Both the position numbers and the translations under genes were made by a program. Shown one piece after another: positions 1 to 12,006 of a stretch of 64,000 nt of DNA. The stretch spans positions 91,221,093-91,285,092 of the forward strand of contig CM056724.1 of assembly GCA_029844215.1 (NCBI GenBank). The letters run 5' to 3'. Every line of letters begins with the position of its first letter. Position 1 is the stretch's first letter. The notes beneath the pieces were generated by a model. The model worked only from the letters and a program-made list of their open reading frames with translations, was not told the DNA's origin and searched no databases. The DNA comes from Przewalskia tangutica (lineage: Eukaryota; Streptophyta; Magnoliopsida; Solanales; Solanaceae).

Positions 1-28
1 TCCAGTCAATCACCATCTAGTTGTCAAC
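1..28. other. Non-repeat sequence at possible array edge
   Basis: These bases have no counterpart in the array. In every other unit the sequence before TTCACTCCC is an ACTATAAAATAAATGAA context, while here it is CTAGTTGTCAAC. The unit that follows is also among the most divergent in the window. Both facts suggest the left boundary of the satellite, but 28 bases are too few to exclude a small insertion inside a longer array. Confidence 0.5.
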
Positions 29-949
29 TTCACTCCCGTTTTTTAAACTTTAATAGATATTATCAAATAAAATACAACATTTAGTGTGCGATTAGACTTG
101 CAGAGAGAGAGATTAAGAAGATGGTAGGAAGATTTGTTAGAAACATGAAGTGGAAAATAAAGTAATTATAGTTTAGAAATAGGATTAAAGTGTAAATATA
201 CTAACTTAGAAGTTAAAAATAAATATTAAGGGGGTAGGGGGCAAAAATGGTCGTTACCTGCCATTGCCACCGGCTAAAATCGAATGAGATTGTTTGTGCA
301 CCGACTAATTTCTGCAAAGGGGGATGAGTTCTAGTCCCGTCCAGAGTTCGAACCCCAATACCGACATTTTTCATCCCATTTTTTAAGGGAGTCGAGGTGG
401 GGGCCTACCCGACCCATTGGGCCGCCTTAGTTTTTCCTCAGCACCATCAACAAGCAGGTAACTTTTTGTTTTTTGTCAGTAGTTCACGTTACTAATTGTC
501 CAAGACCGTGTTGCAACAATCAATTTCAAAGTGTAGACCCTCTGTATCATGTTCAACAACATATGTGCCATTAGAAAAAGATGAAAAGGTGAACATTGAT
601 TTTTGTCATGCACTAATGTTCCTTGAACACAAAAAATAAAATGATGCAATTGATTTTATTTTTGCACCAGTTAATTACCAGTTTTTCTGGCCTTCATTTG
701 TATTTGCTGCCAGAAATTTTGATCCCCTTATTATTAATGTTGTTATTATTAGCAACGGTATTTGTTTTGTCAAATATTGAGATTAATTGAATGATATCCT
801 TATCCTCAAAATGTTTCACAAATCTTTCTATGTGATCCTTTCTGTGGGTGGACATCACATTTTGCAACTTGTTACCAAATTAGGCTTCACGAGCACCAAT
901 TAGATGGAAACGAACATGATCGGTGAGTAATTCAGACTATAAAATAAAT
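29..949 (+). repeat. Unit 1, divergent A-like edge unit
   Basis: It starts TTCACTCCCG rather than GAATTCACTCCC. It keeps the 31-bp spacer (GGCTAAAATCGAATGAGATT) that later A units have lost. Private changes include TTAGAAACATGAAG, GTGTAGACCC and ACTAATGTTCC. Its tail is A type (GATCGGTGAGTAATTC). Confidence 0.9.
281..356 (+). other. tRNA/SINE-like segment with B-box core (unit 1 example)
   Basis: AGTTCGAACCC (345-355) is one base off the pol III B-box consensus GGTTCGAANCC. It follows CTGCAAAGGGGGATGAG and CTAGTCCCGT, a layout reminiscent of the 5' part of plant tRNA-derived SINEs. No convincing A box or cloverleaf is seen. The segment occurs in nearly every unit (for example B box 4983-4993 in unit 6), so it was part of the founding unit. 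Confidence 0.35.
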
Positions 950-1898
950 GAATTCACACCCATTTTTTAAACTTTAATAGAATTATCAAATAAAATACAA
1001 TATTTAGTGTGCAATTTAGACTTGTAGAGAGAGATATTAGACAGATGATAGGATGATATGTGAGAAACATAAAGAGGAATAAAAAATTATAGTTGAGAAA
1101 TAGGGTTAAAATGTAAATATACTAACTTAGAAGTTAAAAATAAATATTAAGGGGGTAGGGGGTAGGGGGTTTATGGGGTGTCGGGGGCAAAAATGGTCGT
1201 TACTTGCTGTTGCCACCGACTAAAATCAAAAGTGATTGTTTGTGCAACGACTAATTTCTGCAAAGGGGGATGAGCTCTAGTCCCGTCCCGAGTTAGAACT
1301 CCAATACCGACATTTTTCATCCAATATTTTTTGAGGGGATCGGGGCGGGGGGCAGACCCGTCCTACTGGACCGCCCTAGTTGTTCCTCATCACCATCAAC
1401 AAGCAAGTAACTTTATGTTTTTTGTCATTAGTTCACGTTACTAATTGTCCAAAAACGTGTTGGAACAATCAATTTCAAAGTTTAGACCCTCTGTATCATG
1501 TTCAACAACATCTGTGCCATTAGAAAAAGATGAAAAGGTGAACATTGATTTTTGTCATGCACTTATGTTCCTTGAACACAAAAAATAAAATGCTGCAATT
1601 GATTTTATTTTTGCACCAGTTAATTACCTATTTTTCTGGCCTTCATTTGGATTTGCCGCCAGAAATTTTGATCCCCTTATTATTAATGTCGTTATTATTA
1701 GCAACGCTATTTTTTTTGTCAAATATTGAGATTAATTGAATGATATCCTTATCCTCATAATGTTTCACAAATCTTTCTATGTGATCCTTTCCGTGGGTGG
1801 ACATCACATTTTGCAACTTGTTACCAAATTAGGCTTCACGAGCACCAATTAGATGGAAACGAACATGATCGGTGAGTAATTCAGACTATAAAATAAAT
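950..1898 (+). repeat. Unit 2, A/B intermediate
   Basis: This 949-bp unit starts like B (ACACCC) and has B-like GTCCCGTCCCGAG and a GAGGGGATCGGGG stretch. It nevertheless has the A-type G-rich tract, GGCAAAAATGGTCG and an A tail. It retains both CGACTA copies (1217 and 1248) with the 31-bp spacer. It may be close to the common ancestor of A and B. Confidence 0.88.
1151..1187 (+). other. Extended G-quadruplex-type motif
   Basis: Five runs of four or five G are separated by TA, TA, TTTAT and TGTC. This meets the usual four-tract, short-loop rule for an intramolecular G-quadruplex on the plus strand. It is the longest version in the window because the TAGGGGG step occurs twice. Formation in vivo is not shown. 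Confidence 0.7.
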
Positions 1899-2809
1899 GA
1901 ATTCACACCCATTTTTTAAACTTTAATAGAATTATCAAATAAAATACAATATTTAGTGTGCAATTTAGACTTGTAGAGAGAAATATTAGAGAGATGATAG
2001 GAAGATTTGTGAGAAATATGAAGTGGAAAATAAAGTAATTATAGTTGAGAAATTGGTTTAAAGAGTGAATATACTAAATTAGAAGTTAAAAATAAATATT
2101 AAGGGGGTAGGGGGTTTATGAGGTGTCGGGGGGCAAAAATGGTCGTTACTTGTCGTTTCCACCGACTAATTTCTGCAAAGGGGGATGAGTTCTAGTCCCG
2201 TCCAGAGTTCGAACCCCAATACCGACATTTTTCAGCCCATTTTTTAAGGGAGTCGAGGTGGGGGCCTACCCGACCCATTGGGCCGCCTTAGTTTTTCCTC
2301 AGCACCATCAACAATCAGGTAACTTTTTGTTTTTTGTTAGTAGTTCGCGTTACTAATTGTCCAAGACCGTGTTGCAACAATCAATTTCAAAGTTTAGACC
2401 CTCTGTATCATGTTCAACAACATATGTGCCATTAGAAAAAGATGAAAAGGTGAACATTGATTTTGTCATGCACTCATGTTCCTTGAACACAAAAAATAAA
2501 ATGCTGCAATTGATTTTATTTTTGCACCAGTTAATTACCAGTTTTTCTGGCCTTCATTTGGATTTGCCGCCAGAAATTTTGATCCCCTTATTATTAATGT
2601 CGTTATTATTAGCAACGGTATTTGTTTTGTCAAATATTGAGATTAATTGAATGATATCCTTATACTCAAAATGTTTCACAAATCTTTCTATGTGATCCTT
2701 TCTGTGGGTGGACATCACATTTTGCAACTTGTTACCAAATTAGGCTTCACGAGCACCAATTAGATGGAAACGAACATGATCGGTGAGTAATTCAGACTAT
2801 AAAATAAAT
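1899..2809 (+). repeat. Unit 3, A body with B-type start
   Basis: It starts ACACCC but is A throughout (GAGTTCTAGTCCCGTCCAGAG, A tail). It is the first unit with the 31-bp CGACTA deletion. TTTATGAGGTG breaks the third G tract. This makes three consecutive A tails before regular alternation begins. Confidence 0.9.
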
Positions 2810-3744
2810 GAATTCACACCCATTTTTTAAACTTTAATAGAATTATCAAATAAAATACAATATTTAGTGTTCAATTTAGACTTGTAGAGAGAAAGATTAG
2901 AGAGATGATAGGAAGATTTGTGAGAAATACGAAGAGGAAAATGAAGTAATTATGGTTGAGAAATAGGTTTAAAGAGTGAATATACTCACTTAGAAGTTAA
3001 AAATAAATATTAAGGGGGTAGGGGGTTTATAGGATCTCGTTCGCCAAAATGGCCATTACTAGACGTTGCCAACGACTAAAATCGAAAGTGATTGTTTGTG
3101 CAACGACTAATTTCTGCAAAGGGGGATGTGCTCTAGTCCCGTCCCGAGTTCGAACCCAAATACCGACATTTTTCATCCAATTTTTTTGAGCGGATCAAGT
3201 GGGCGACCGGCCCATCGCATCGCTTCTTAGTTGTTCCTCAAAGACCATCAACAAGCGTGTAACATTATGTTTTTTGTCATTAGTTCATGTTACTAATTGT
3301 CCAAAAACGTGATGCAACAATCAATTTCAAAGTTTAGACCTCTGTATCATGTTCAACAACATCTGTGCACTTAGAAAAATATGAAAAGGTGAACATTGAT
3401 GTTTGTCATGCACTCATGTTCCTTGAACACAAAAAATAAAATGCTGCAATTGATTTTATTTTTGCACGATTAATTTCTTTTTCCGCCTTCATTTGGATTT
3501 GCCGCCAGAAATTTTAATCTCCTTATTATTATTGTCGTTATTATTAGCAACTTTTTTTTGTGTGTCAAATATTGAGATTAATTGAATGTTATCCTTATCC
3601 TCAAAATGTTTCACAAATCTTTCTATGTGATCCTTTCCGTGGGTGGACATCGCATTTTGCAACTTGTTACCAAATTAGGCTTCACGAGCACCAATTAGAT
3701 GGAAACGAACAAGATCGGTGAATATTTCAGACTATAAAATAAAT
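2810..3744 (+). repeat. Unit 4, type B
   Basis: First full B unit (AGGATCTCGTTCGCC, GATGTGCTC). Clustered oddities lie at about 3190-3265 (CCATCGCATCGCTTC, AAAGACCATC, GCGTGTAAC) and 3466-3490 (CACGATTAATT, TTTCCGCC). Its tail ends CGGTGAATATTTC. Confidence 0.9.
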
Positions 3745-4645
3745 GAATTCACTCCCATCTATTAAACTTTAATAGAATTATCAAATAAAATACAATATTT
3801 AGTGTGCAATTTCGAATTGTAGAGAGAGAGATTAGAGAGATGGTAGGAAGATTTGTGAGAAACAAGAAGTGGAAAATAAAGTAATTATAGTTGAGAAATA
3901 GGTTTAAAGAGTGAATATACTAAATTAGAAGTTAAAAATAAATATTAAGGTGGTAGGGGTTTATGGGTGTCAGGGGCAAAATGGTCGTTACTTGTCGTGC
4001 CACCGACTAATTTCTCGCAAAGGGATGAGTTCTAGTCCCGTCTGCAGTTCGAACCCCAATACCGACATTTTTCATCCCATTTTTAAGGAGTCGGCGGGGC
4101 CTACCCGACCCATTGGGCCGCCTTAGTTTTTCCTCAGCACCATCAACAAGCAGGTAACTTTTTGTTTTTTGTCAGTAGTTCACTTTACTAATTGTCCAAA
4201 ACCGTGTTACAACAATCAATTTCAAAGTTTAGACCCTCTGTATCATGTTCAACAACATCTGTGCCATTAGAAAAAGATGAAAAGGTGAACATTGATTTTT
4301 GTCATGCACTCATGTTCCTTGAACACAAAAAATAAAATGCGGCAATTGATTTTATTTTTGCACCAGTTAATTACCAGTTTTTCTGGCCTTCATTTGGATT
4401 TGCCGCCAGAAATTTTGATCCCCTTATTATTAATGTCGTTATTATTAGCAACGGTATTTGTTTTGTCAAATATTGAGATTAATTGAATGATATCCTTATC
4501 CTCAAAATGTTTCACAAATCTTTCTATGTGATCCTTTCCGTGGGTGGACATCGCATTTTGCAACTTGTTACCAAATTAGGCTTCACGAGCACCAATTAGA
4601 TGGAAACGAACATGATCGGTGAGTAATTCAGACTATAAAATAAAT
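3745..4645 (+). repeat. Unit 5, type A
   Basis: A unit with TTTCGAATTGTAG and TAAATTAG. Between 3945 and 4110 several G runs are shortened and TCTCGCAAAGG and GTCTGCAGTTCG replace the usual TCTGCAAAGGGGG and GTCCAGAGTTCG. Confidence 0.9.
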
Positions 4646-5582
4646 GAATTCACACCCATTTTTTAAACTTTAATAGAATTATCAAATAAAATACAATATT
4701 TAGTGTGCAATTTAGACTTGTAGAGAGAAAGATTAGAGAGATGATAGGAAGATTTGTGAGAAATATGAAGAGGAAAATGAAGTAATTATGGTTGAGAAAT
4801 AGGTTTAAAGAGTGAATATACTAACTTAGAAGTTAAAAATAAATATTAAGGGGGTAGGGGGTTTATAGGATGTCGTTCGCCAAAATGGCCATTACTAGAC
4901 GTTGCCAACGGCTAAAATCGAAAATGATTGTTTGTGCAACGACTAATTTCAGCAAAGGGGGATGTGCTCTAGTCCCGTCCCGAGTTCGAACCCAAATACC
5001 GACATTTTTCATCCAATTTTTTTGAGCGGATCGGGCGGGGCGACCTACCATCAGATCGCCTTAGTTGTTCCTCAGCACCATCAACAAGCAAGTACCATTA
5101 TGTTTTTTGTCATTAGTTCATGTTACTAATTGTCCAAAAACGTGTTGCAACAATCAATTTCAAAGTTTAGACCCTCTGTATCATGTTCAACAACATCTGT
5201 GCACTTAGAAAAATATGAAAAGGTGAACATTGATGTTTGTCATGCACCCATGTTCCTTGAACACAAAAAATAAAATGTTGCAATTGATTTTATTTTTGCA
5301 CCAGTTAATTACTTGTTTTTCTGGCCTTCATTTGGATTTGCCGCCAGAAATTTTAATCCCCTTATTATTATTGTCGTTATTATTAGCAACGTTTTTTTTG
5401 TGTCAAATATCGAGATTAATTGAATGCTATCCTTATCCTCAAAATGTTTCACAAATCTATCTATGTTATCCTTTCCGTGGGTGGACATCACATTTTGCAA
5501 CTTGTTACCAAATTAGGCTTCACGAGCACCAATTAGATGGAAACGAACAAGATCGGTGAATAATTCAGACTATAAAATAAAT
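4646..5582 (+). repeat. Unit 6, type B
   Basis: Regular B unit with the pol III B-box-like AGTTCGAACCC at 4983-4993. The tail has CGTTTTTTTTGTGTC and CATGCACCCATG, variants shared with units 8, 10 and 12. Confidence 0.92.
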
Positions 5583-6488
5583 GAATTCACTCCCATCTAT
5601 TAAACTTTAATAGAATTATCTAATAAAATACAGTATTTAGTGTGCAATTTTGACTTGTAGAGAGAAAGATTAGAGAGATGGTAGGAAGATTTGTGAGAAA
5701 CAAGAAGTGGAAAATAAAGTAATTATAGTTGAGAAATAGGGTTAAAGTATAAATATACTAACTAGAAGTTAAAAATAAATATTAAGGGGGTAGGGGGTTT
5801 ATGGGGTGTCAGGGGGCAAAAATGGTCGTTACTTGTCGTTGCCACCGACTAATTTCTGCAAAGGGGGATGAGTTCTAGTCCCGTCCAGAGTTCGAACCCC
5901 AATACCGACATTTTTCATCCCATTTTTTAAGGGAGTCGAGGTGGGGGCCTACCCGACCCATTGGGCCGCCTTAGTTTTTCCTCAGCACCATCAACAAGCA
6001 GGTAACTTTTTGTTTTTTGTCAGTAGTTCACGTTACTAACAAGATCGTGTTGCAACAATCAATTTCAAAGTTTAGACCCTCTGTATCATGTTCAACAACA
6101 TATGTGCCATTAGAAAAAGATGAAAAGGTGAACATTGATTTTTGTCATGCACTCATGTTCCTTGAACACAAAAAATAAAATGCGGCAATTGATTTTATTT
6201 TTGCACCAGTTAATTACCAGTTTTTCTGGCCTTCATTTGGATTTGCCGCCAGAAATTTTGATCCCCTTATTATTAATGTCGTTATTATTAGCAACGGTAT
6301 TTGTTTTGTCAAATATTGAGATTAATTGAATGATATCCTTATCCCCAAAATGTTTCACAAATCTTTCTATGTGATCCTTTCTGTGGGTGGACATCACATT
6401 TTGCAACTTATTACCAAATTAGGCTTCACGAGCACCAATTAGATGGAAACGAACATGATCGGTGAGTAATTCAGACTATAAAATAAAT
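5583..6488 (+). repeat. Unit 7, type A
   Basis: A unit with TCTAATAAAATACAGTATT and a four-tract G motif at 5786-5816. ACTAACAAGATCGTG replaces the usual ACTAATTGTCCAAGACCGTG, a local deletion of about 5 bp plus a substitution. Confidence 0.92.
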
Positions 6489-7432
6489 GAATTCACACCC
6501 ATTTTTTAAACTTTAATAGAATTATCAAATAAAATACAATATTTAGTGTGCAATTTAGACTTGTAGAGAGAAGGATTAGAGAGATGATAGGAAGATTTGT
6601 GAGAAATATGAAGAGGAAAATGAAGTAATTATGGTTGAGAAATAGGTTTAAAGAGTGAATATACTAACTTAGAAGTTAAAAATAAATATCAAGGGGGTAG
6701 GGGGTTTATAGGATGTCGTTCGCCAAAATGGCCATTACTAGACGTTGCCAACGGCTAAAATCGAAAATGATTGTTTGTGCAACGACTAATTTCAGCAAAG
6801 GGGGATGTGCTCTAGTCCCGTCCCGAGTTCGAACCCAAATACCGACATTTTTCATCCAATTTTTTTGAGCGGATCGGGGGCAGGGGTGCGACCCGACCTA
6901 CTGTACCGCCTTAGTTGTTCCTCAGCACCATCAACAAGCAGGTACCATTATGTTTTTTGTCATTAGTTCATGTTACTAATTGTCCAAAAACGTGTTGCAA
7001 CAATCAATTTCAAAGTTTAGACCCTCTATATCATGTTCAACAACATCTGTGCACTTAGAAAAATATGAAAAGGTGAACATTGATGTTTGTCATGCACCCA
7101 TGTTCCTTGAACACAAAAAATAAAATGTTGCAATTGATTTTATTTTTGCACCAGTTAATTACTTGTTTTTCTGGCCTTCATTTGGATTTGCCGCCAGAAA
7201 TTTTAATCCCCTTATTATTATTGTCGTTATTATTAGCAACGTTTTTTTTGTGTCAAATATCGAGATTAATTGAATGATATCCTTATCCTCAAAATGTTTC
7301 ACAAATCTATCTATGTTATCCTTTCCGTGGGTGGACATCACATTTTGCAACTTGTTACCAAATTAGGCTTCACGAGCACCAATTAGATGGAAACGAACAA
7401 GATCGGTGAATAATTCAGACTATAAAATAAAT
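6489..7432 (+). repeat. Unit 8, type B
   Basis: Close copy of unit 6, including CATGCACCCATG. It has GAGAAGGATTAG and AAATATCAAGG in the head, shared with units 12 and 16. Confidence 0.92.
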
Positions 7433-8342
7433 GAATTCACTCCCATCTATTAAACTTTAATAGAATTATCTAATAAAATACAGTATTTAGTGTGCAATTT
7501 TGACTTGTAGAGAGAAAGATTAGAGAGATGGTAGGAAGATTTGTGAGAAACAAGAAGTGGAAAATAAAGTAATTATAGTTGAGAAATAGGGTTAAAGTAT
7601 AAATATACTAACTAGAAGTTAAAAATAAATATTAAGGGGGTAGGGGGTTTATGGGGTGTCAGGGGGCAAAAATGGTCGTTACTTGTCGTTGCCACCGACT
7701 AATTTCTGCAAAGGGGGATGAGTTCTAGTCCCGTCCAGAGTTCGAACCCCAATACCGACATTTTTCATCCCATTTTTTAAGGGAGTCGAGGTGGGGGCCT
7801 ACCCGACCCATTGGGCCGCCTTAGTTTTTCCTCAGCACCATCAACAAGCAGGTAACTTTTTGTTTTTTGTCAGTAGTTCGCGTTACTAATTGTCCAAGAC
7901 CGTGTTGCAACAATCAATTTCAAAGTTTAGACCCTCTGTATCATGTTCAACAACATATGTGCCATTAGAAAAAGATGAAAAGATGAACATTGATTTTTGT
8001 CATGCACTCATGTTCCTTGAACACAAAAATAAAATACGGCAATTGATTTTATTTTTGCACCAGTTAATTACCAGTTTTTCTGGCCTTCATTTGGATTTGC
8101 CGCCAGAAATTTTGATCCCCTTATTATTAATGTCGTTATTATTAGCAACGGTATTTGTTTTGTCAAATATTGAGATTAATTGAATGATATCCTTATCCTC
8201 AAAATGTTTCACAAATCTTTCTATGTGATCCTTTCCGTGGGTGGACATCACATTTTGCAACTTGTTACCAAATTAGGCTTCACGAGCACCAATTAGATGG
8301 AAACGAACATGATCGGTGAGTAATTCAGACTATAAAATAAAT
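7433..8342 (+). repeat. Unit 9, type A
   Basis: Near copy of unit 7 with the CAGTATT variant and a G motif at 7636-7666. AAAAGATGAACATTG and AAAATACGGC are local variants in the tail. Confidence 0.92.
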
Positions 8343-9278
8343 GAATTCACACCCATTTTTTAAACTTTAATAGAATTATCAAATAAAATACAATATTTAG
8401 TGTGCAATTTAGACTTGTAGAGAGAAAGATTAGAGAGATGATAGGAAGATTTGTGAGAAATATGAAGAGGAAAATGAAGTAATTATGGTTGAGAAATAGG
8501 TTTAAAGAGTGAATATACTAACTTAGAAGTTAAAAATAAATATTAAGGGGGTAGGGGGTTTATAGGATGTCGTTCGCCAAAATGGCCATTACTAGACGTT
8601 GCCAACGGCTAAAATCGAAAATGATTGTTTGTGCAACGACTAATTTCAGCAAAGGGGGATGTGCTCTAGTCCCGTCCCGAGTTCGAACCCAAATACCGAC
8701 ATTTTTCATCCAATTATTTTGAGCGGATCGGGGGCAGGGGGGCGACCCGGCCTACTGTACCGCCTTAGTTGTTCCTCAGCACCATCAACAAGCAGGTACC
8801 ATTATGTTTTTTGTCATTAGTTCATGTTACTAATTGTCCAAAAACGTGTTGCAACAATCAATTTCAAAGTTTAGACCCTCTGTATCATGTTCAACAACAT
8901 CTGTGCACTTAGAAAAATATGAACATTGATGTTTGTCATGCACCCATGTTCCTTGAACACAAAAAATAAAATGTTGCAATTGATTTTATTTTTGCACCAG
9001 TTAATTACTTGTTTTTCTGGCCTTCATTTGGATTTGCCGCCAGAAATTTTAATCCCCTTATTATTATTGTCGTTATTATTAGCAACGTTTTTTTTGTGTC
9101 AAATATCGAGATTAATTGAATGCTATCCTTATCCTCAAAATGTTTCACAAATCTATCTATGTTATCCTTTCCGTGGGTGGACATCACATTTTGCAACTTG
9201 TTACCAAATTAGGCTTCACGAGCACCAATTAGATGGAAACGAACAAGATCGGTGAATAATTCAGACTATAAAATAAAT
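8343..9278 (+). repeat. Unit 10, type B
   Basis: B unit with a private 8-bp deletion: AAAAATATGAACATTGATG lacks the AAAAGGTG present in other units (about 8920). Confidence 0.92.
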
Positions 9279-10180
9279 GAATTCACTCCCATCTATTAAA
9301 CTTTAATAGAATTATCTAATAAAATACAGTATTTAGTGTGCAATTTTGACTTGTAGAGAGAAAGATTAGAGAGATGGTAGGAAGATTTGTGAGAAACAAG
9401 AAGTGGAAAATAAAGTAATTATAGTTGAGAAATAGGGTTAAAGTATAAATATACTAACTAGAAGTTAAAAATAAATATTAAGGGGGTAGGGGGTTTATGG
9501 GGTGTCAGGGGGCAAAAATGGTCGTTACTTGTCGTTGCCACCGACTAATTTCTGCAAAGGGGGATGAGTTCTAGTCCCGTCCAGAGTTCGAACCCCAATA
9601 CCGACATTTTTCATCCCATTTTTTAAGGGAGTCGAGGTGGGGGCCTACCCGACCCATCACCGCTTTAGTTTTTCCTCAAAGACCATCAACAAGGTGTAAC
9701 TTTTTGTTTTTTGTCAAGAGTTCACGCATTAATTGTCCAAGACCGTGTTGCAACAATCAATTTCAAAGTTTAGACCCTCTGTATCATGTTCAACAACATA
9801 TGTGCCATTAGAAAAAGATGAAAAGGTGAACATTGATTTTGTCATGCACTCATGTTCCTTGAACACAAAAAATAAAATGCTGCAATTGATTTTATTTTTG
9901 CACCAGTTAATTACGCTTTTTCCGCCTTCATTTGGATTTGCCGTAAATTTTGATCCCCTTATTATTAATGTCGTTATTATTAGCAACGGTATTTTTTTTG
10001 TCAAATATTGAGATTAATTGAATGATATCCTTATCCTCATAATGTTTCACAAATCTTTCTATGTGATCCTTTCCGTGGGTGGACATCACATTTTGCAACT
10101 TGTTACCAAATTAGGCTTCACGAGCACCAATTAGATGGAAACGAACATGATCGGTGAGTAATTCAGACTATAAAATAAAT
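9279..10180 (+). repeat. Unit 11, type A
   Basis: A unit with a G motif at 9482-9512. From 9655 to 9950 it carries the stereotyped cluster: CCCATCACCGCTTTAG, AAAGACCATC, AAGGTGTAAC, ACGCTTTTTCCGCC and TGCCGTAAATTTTG. Confidence 0.9.
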
Positions 10181-11104
10181 GAATTCACACCCATTTTTTA
10201 AACTTTAATAGAATTATCAAATAAAATACAATATTTAGTGTGCAATTTAGACTTGTAGAGAGAAGGATTAGAGAGATGATAGGAAGATTTGTGAGAAATA
10301 TGAAGAGGAAAATGAAGTAATTATGGTTGAGAAATAGGTTTAAAGAGTGAATATACTAACTTAGAAGTTAAAAATAAATATCAAGGGTAGGGGTTTATAG
10401 GATGTCGCTCGCCAAAATGGCCATTACTAGACGTTGCAACGCTAAAATCGAAAGTGATTGTTTGTGCAACGACTAATTTCAGCAGGGGATGTGCTCTAGT
10501 CCCGCCCCGAGTTCGAACCCAAATACCGACATTTTTCATCCAATTTTTTGAGCGGATCGGGGCGGGCGACCATCGCATCGCCTTAGTTGTTCCTCAGCAC
10601 CATCAACAAGCAGGTACCATTATGTTTTTTGTCATTAGTTCATGTTACTAATTGTCCAAAAACGTGTTGCAACAATCAATTTCAAAGTTTAGACCCTCTA
10701 TATCATGTTCAACAACATCTGTGCACTTAGAAAAATATGAAAAGGTGAACATTGATGTTTGTCATGCACCCATGTTCCTTGAACACAAAAAATAAAATGT
10801 TGCAATTGATTTTATTTTTGCACCAGTTAATTACTTGTTTTTCTGGCCTTCATTTGGATTTGCCGCCAGAAATTTTAATCCCCTTATTATTATTGGTGTT
10901 ATTATTAGCAACGTTTTTTTTGTGTCAAATATCGAGATTAATTGAATGCTATCCTTATCCTCAAAATGTTTCACAAATCTATCTATGTTATCCTTTCCGT
11001 GGGTGGACATCACATTTTGCAACTTGTTACCAAATTAGGCTTCACGAGCACCAATTAGATGGAAACGAACAAGATCGGTGAATAATTCAGACTATAAAAT
11101 AAAT
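10181..11104 (+). repeat. Unit 12, type B
   Basis: B unit, 924 bp, shortened by small losses at 10384-10575 (AAGGGTAGGGGTTT, GTTGCAACGC, CAGCAGGGGATG, CCATCGCATCGCC). It has TATTGGTGTTATT in the tail. Confidence 0.9.
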
Positions 11105-12006
11105 GAATTCACTCCCATCTATTAAACTTTAATAGAATTATCTAATAAAATACAGTATTTAGTGTGCAATTTTGACTTGTAGAGAGAAAGATTAGAGAGA
11201 TGGTAGGAAGATTTGTGAGAAACAAGAAGTGGAAAATAAAGTAATTATAGTTGAGAAATAGGGTTAAAGTATAAATATACTAACTAGAAGTTAAAAATAA
11301 ATATTAAGGGGGTAGGGGGTTTATGGGGTGTCAGGGGGAAAAAATGGTCGTTACTTGTCGTTGCCACCGACTAATTTCTGCAGCGGGATGAGTTCTAGTC
11401 CCGCCTGCAGTTCGAACCCCAATACCGACATTTTTCATCCCATTTTTAAGCGGAGTCGAGGTGGGAATACCCGACCCATTGGGCCGCCTTAGTTTTTCCT
11501 CAGCACCATCAACAAGCAGGTAACTTTTTGTTTTTTGTCAGTAGTTCACGTTACTAACAAGACCGTGTTGCAACAATCAATTTCAAAGTTTAGACCCTCT
11601 GTATCATGTTCAACAACATATGTGCCATTAGAAAAAGATGAAAAGGTGAACATTGATTTTTGTCATGCACTCATGTTCCTTGAACACAAAAAATAAAATG
11701 CGGCAATTGATTTTATTTTTGCACCAGTTAATTACCAGTTTTTCTGGCCTTCATTTGGATTTGCCGCCAGAAATTTTGATCCCCTTATTATTAATGTCGT
11801 TATTATTAGCAACGGTATTTGTTTTGTCAAATATTGAGATTAATTGAATGATATCCTTATCCTCAAAATGTTTCACAAATCTTTCTATGTGATCCTTTCC
11901 GTGGGTGGACATCGCATTTTGCAACTTGTTACCAAATTAGGCTTCACGAGCACCAATTAGATGGAAACGAACATGATCGGTGAGTAATTCAGACTATAAA
12001 ATAAAT
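11105..12006 (+). repeat. Unit 13, type A
   Basis: A unit with a G motif at 11308-11338 and a cluster at 11383-11470 (CTGCAGCGGGATG, CCCGCCTGCAGTTCG). It shares the shortened ACTAACAAGACCGTG with unit 7. Confidence 0.9.

Noticed and set aside
281..356. Functional tRNA gene
   Set aside because: No acceptor stem, anticodon arm or clear A box can be formed around AGTTCGAACCC.
941..955. ACTATAAAATAAATG at each unit end as a TATA promoter
   Set aside because: AT-rich sequence of this kind is expected by chance here, and no downstream gene or other promoter element is seen.
1151..1187. Telomere-type repeat
   Set aside because: GGGGGTA repeats two or three times at most and is not TTTAGGG. It is only a short G-rich tract within the unit.
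2478..2490. TGTTCCTTGAACA inverted repeat, like a steroid receptor site
   Set aside because: The palindrome is present in most units, but the sequence looks plant-like and no such receptor is expected. It is best taken as chance.
5230..5559. Recurrent open frames of 60-109 codons on both strands, some hydrophobic (LLLLSLLLATFF)
   Set aside because: Most start at TTG or GTG and not ATG. They overlap frames on the other strand, are broken by length changes in T runs from unit to unit, and show no known domain. They follow from repetition of one AT-rich sequence.
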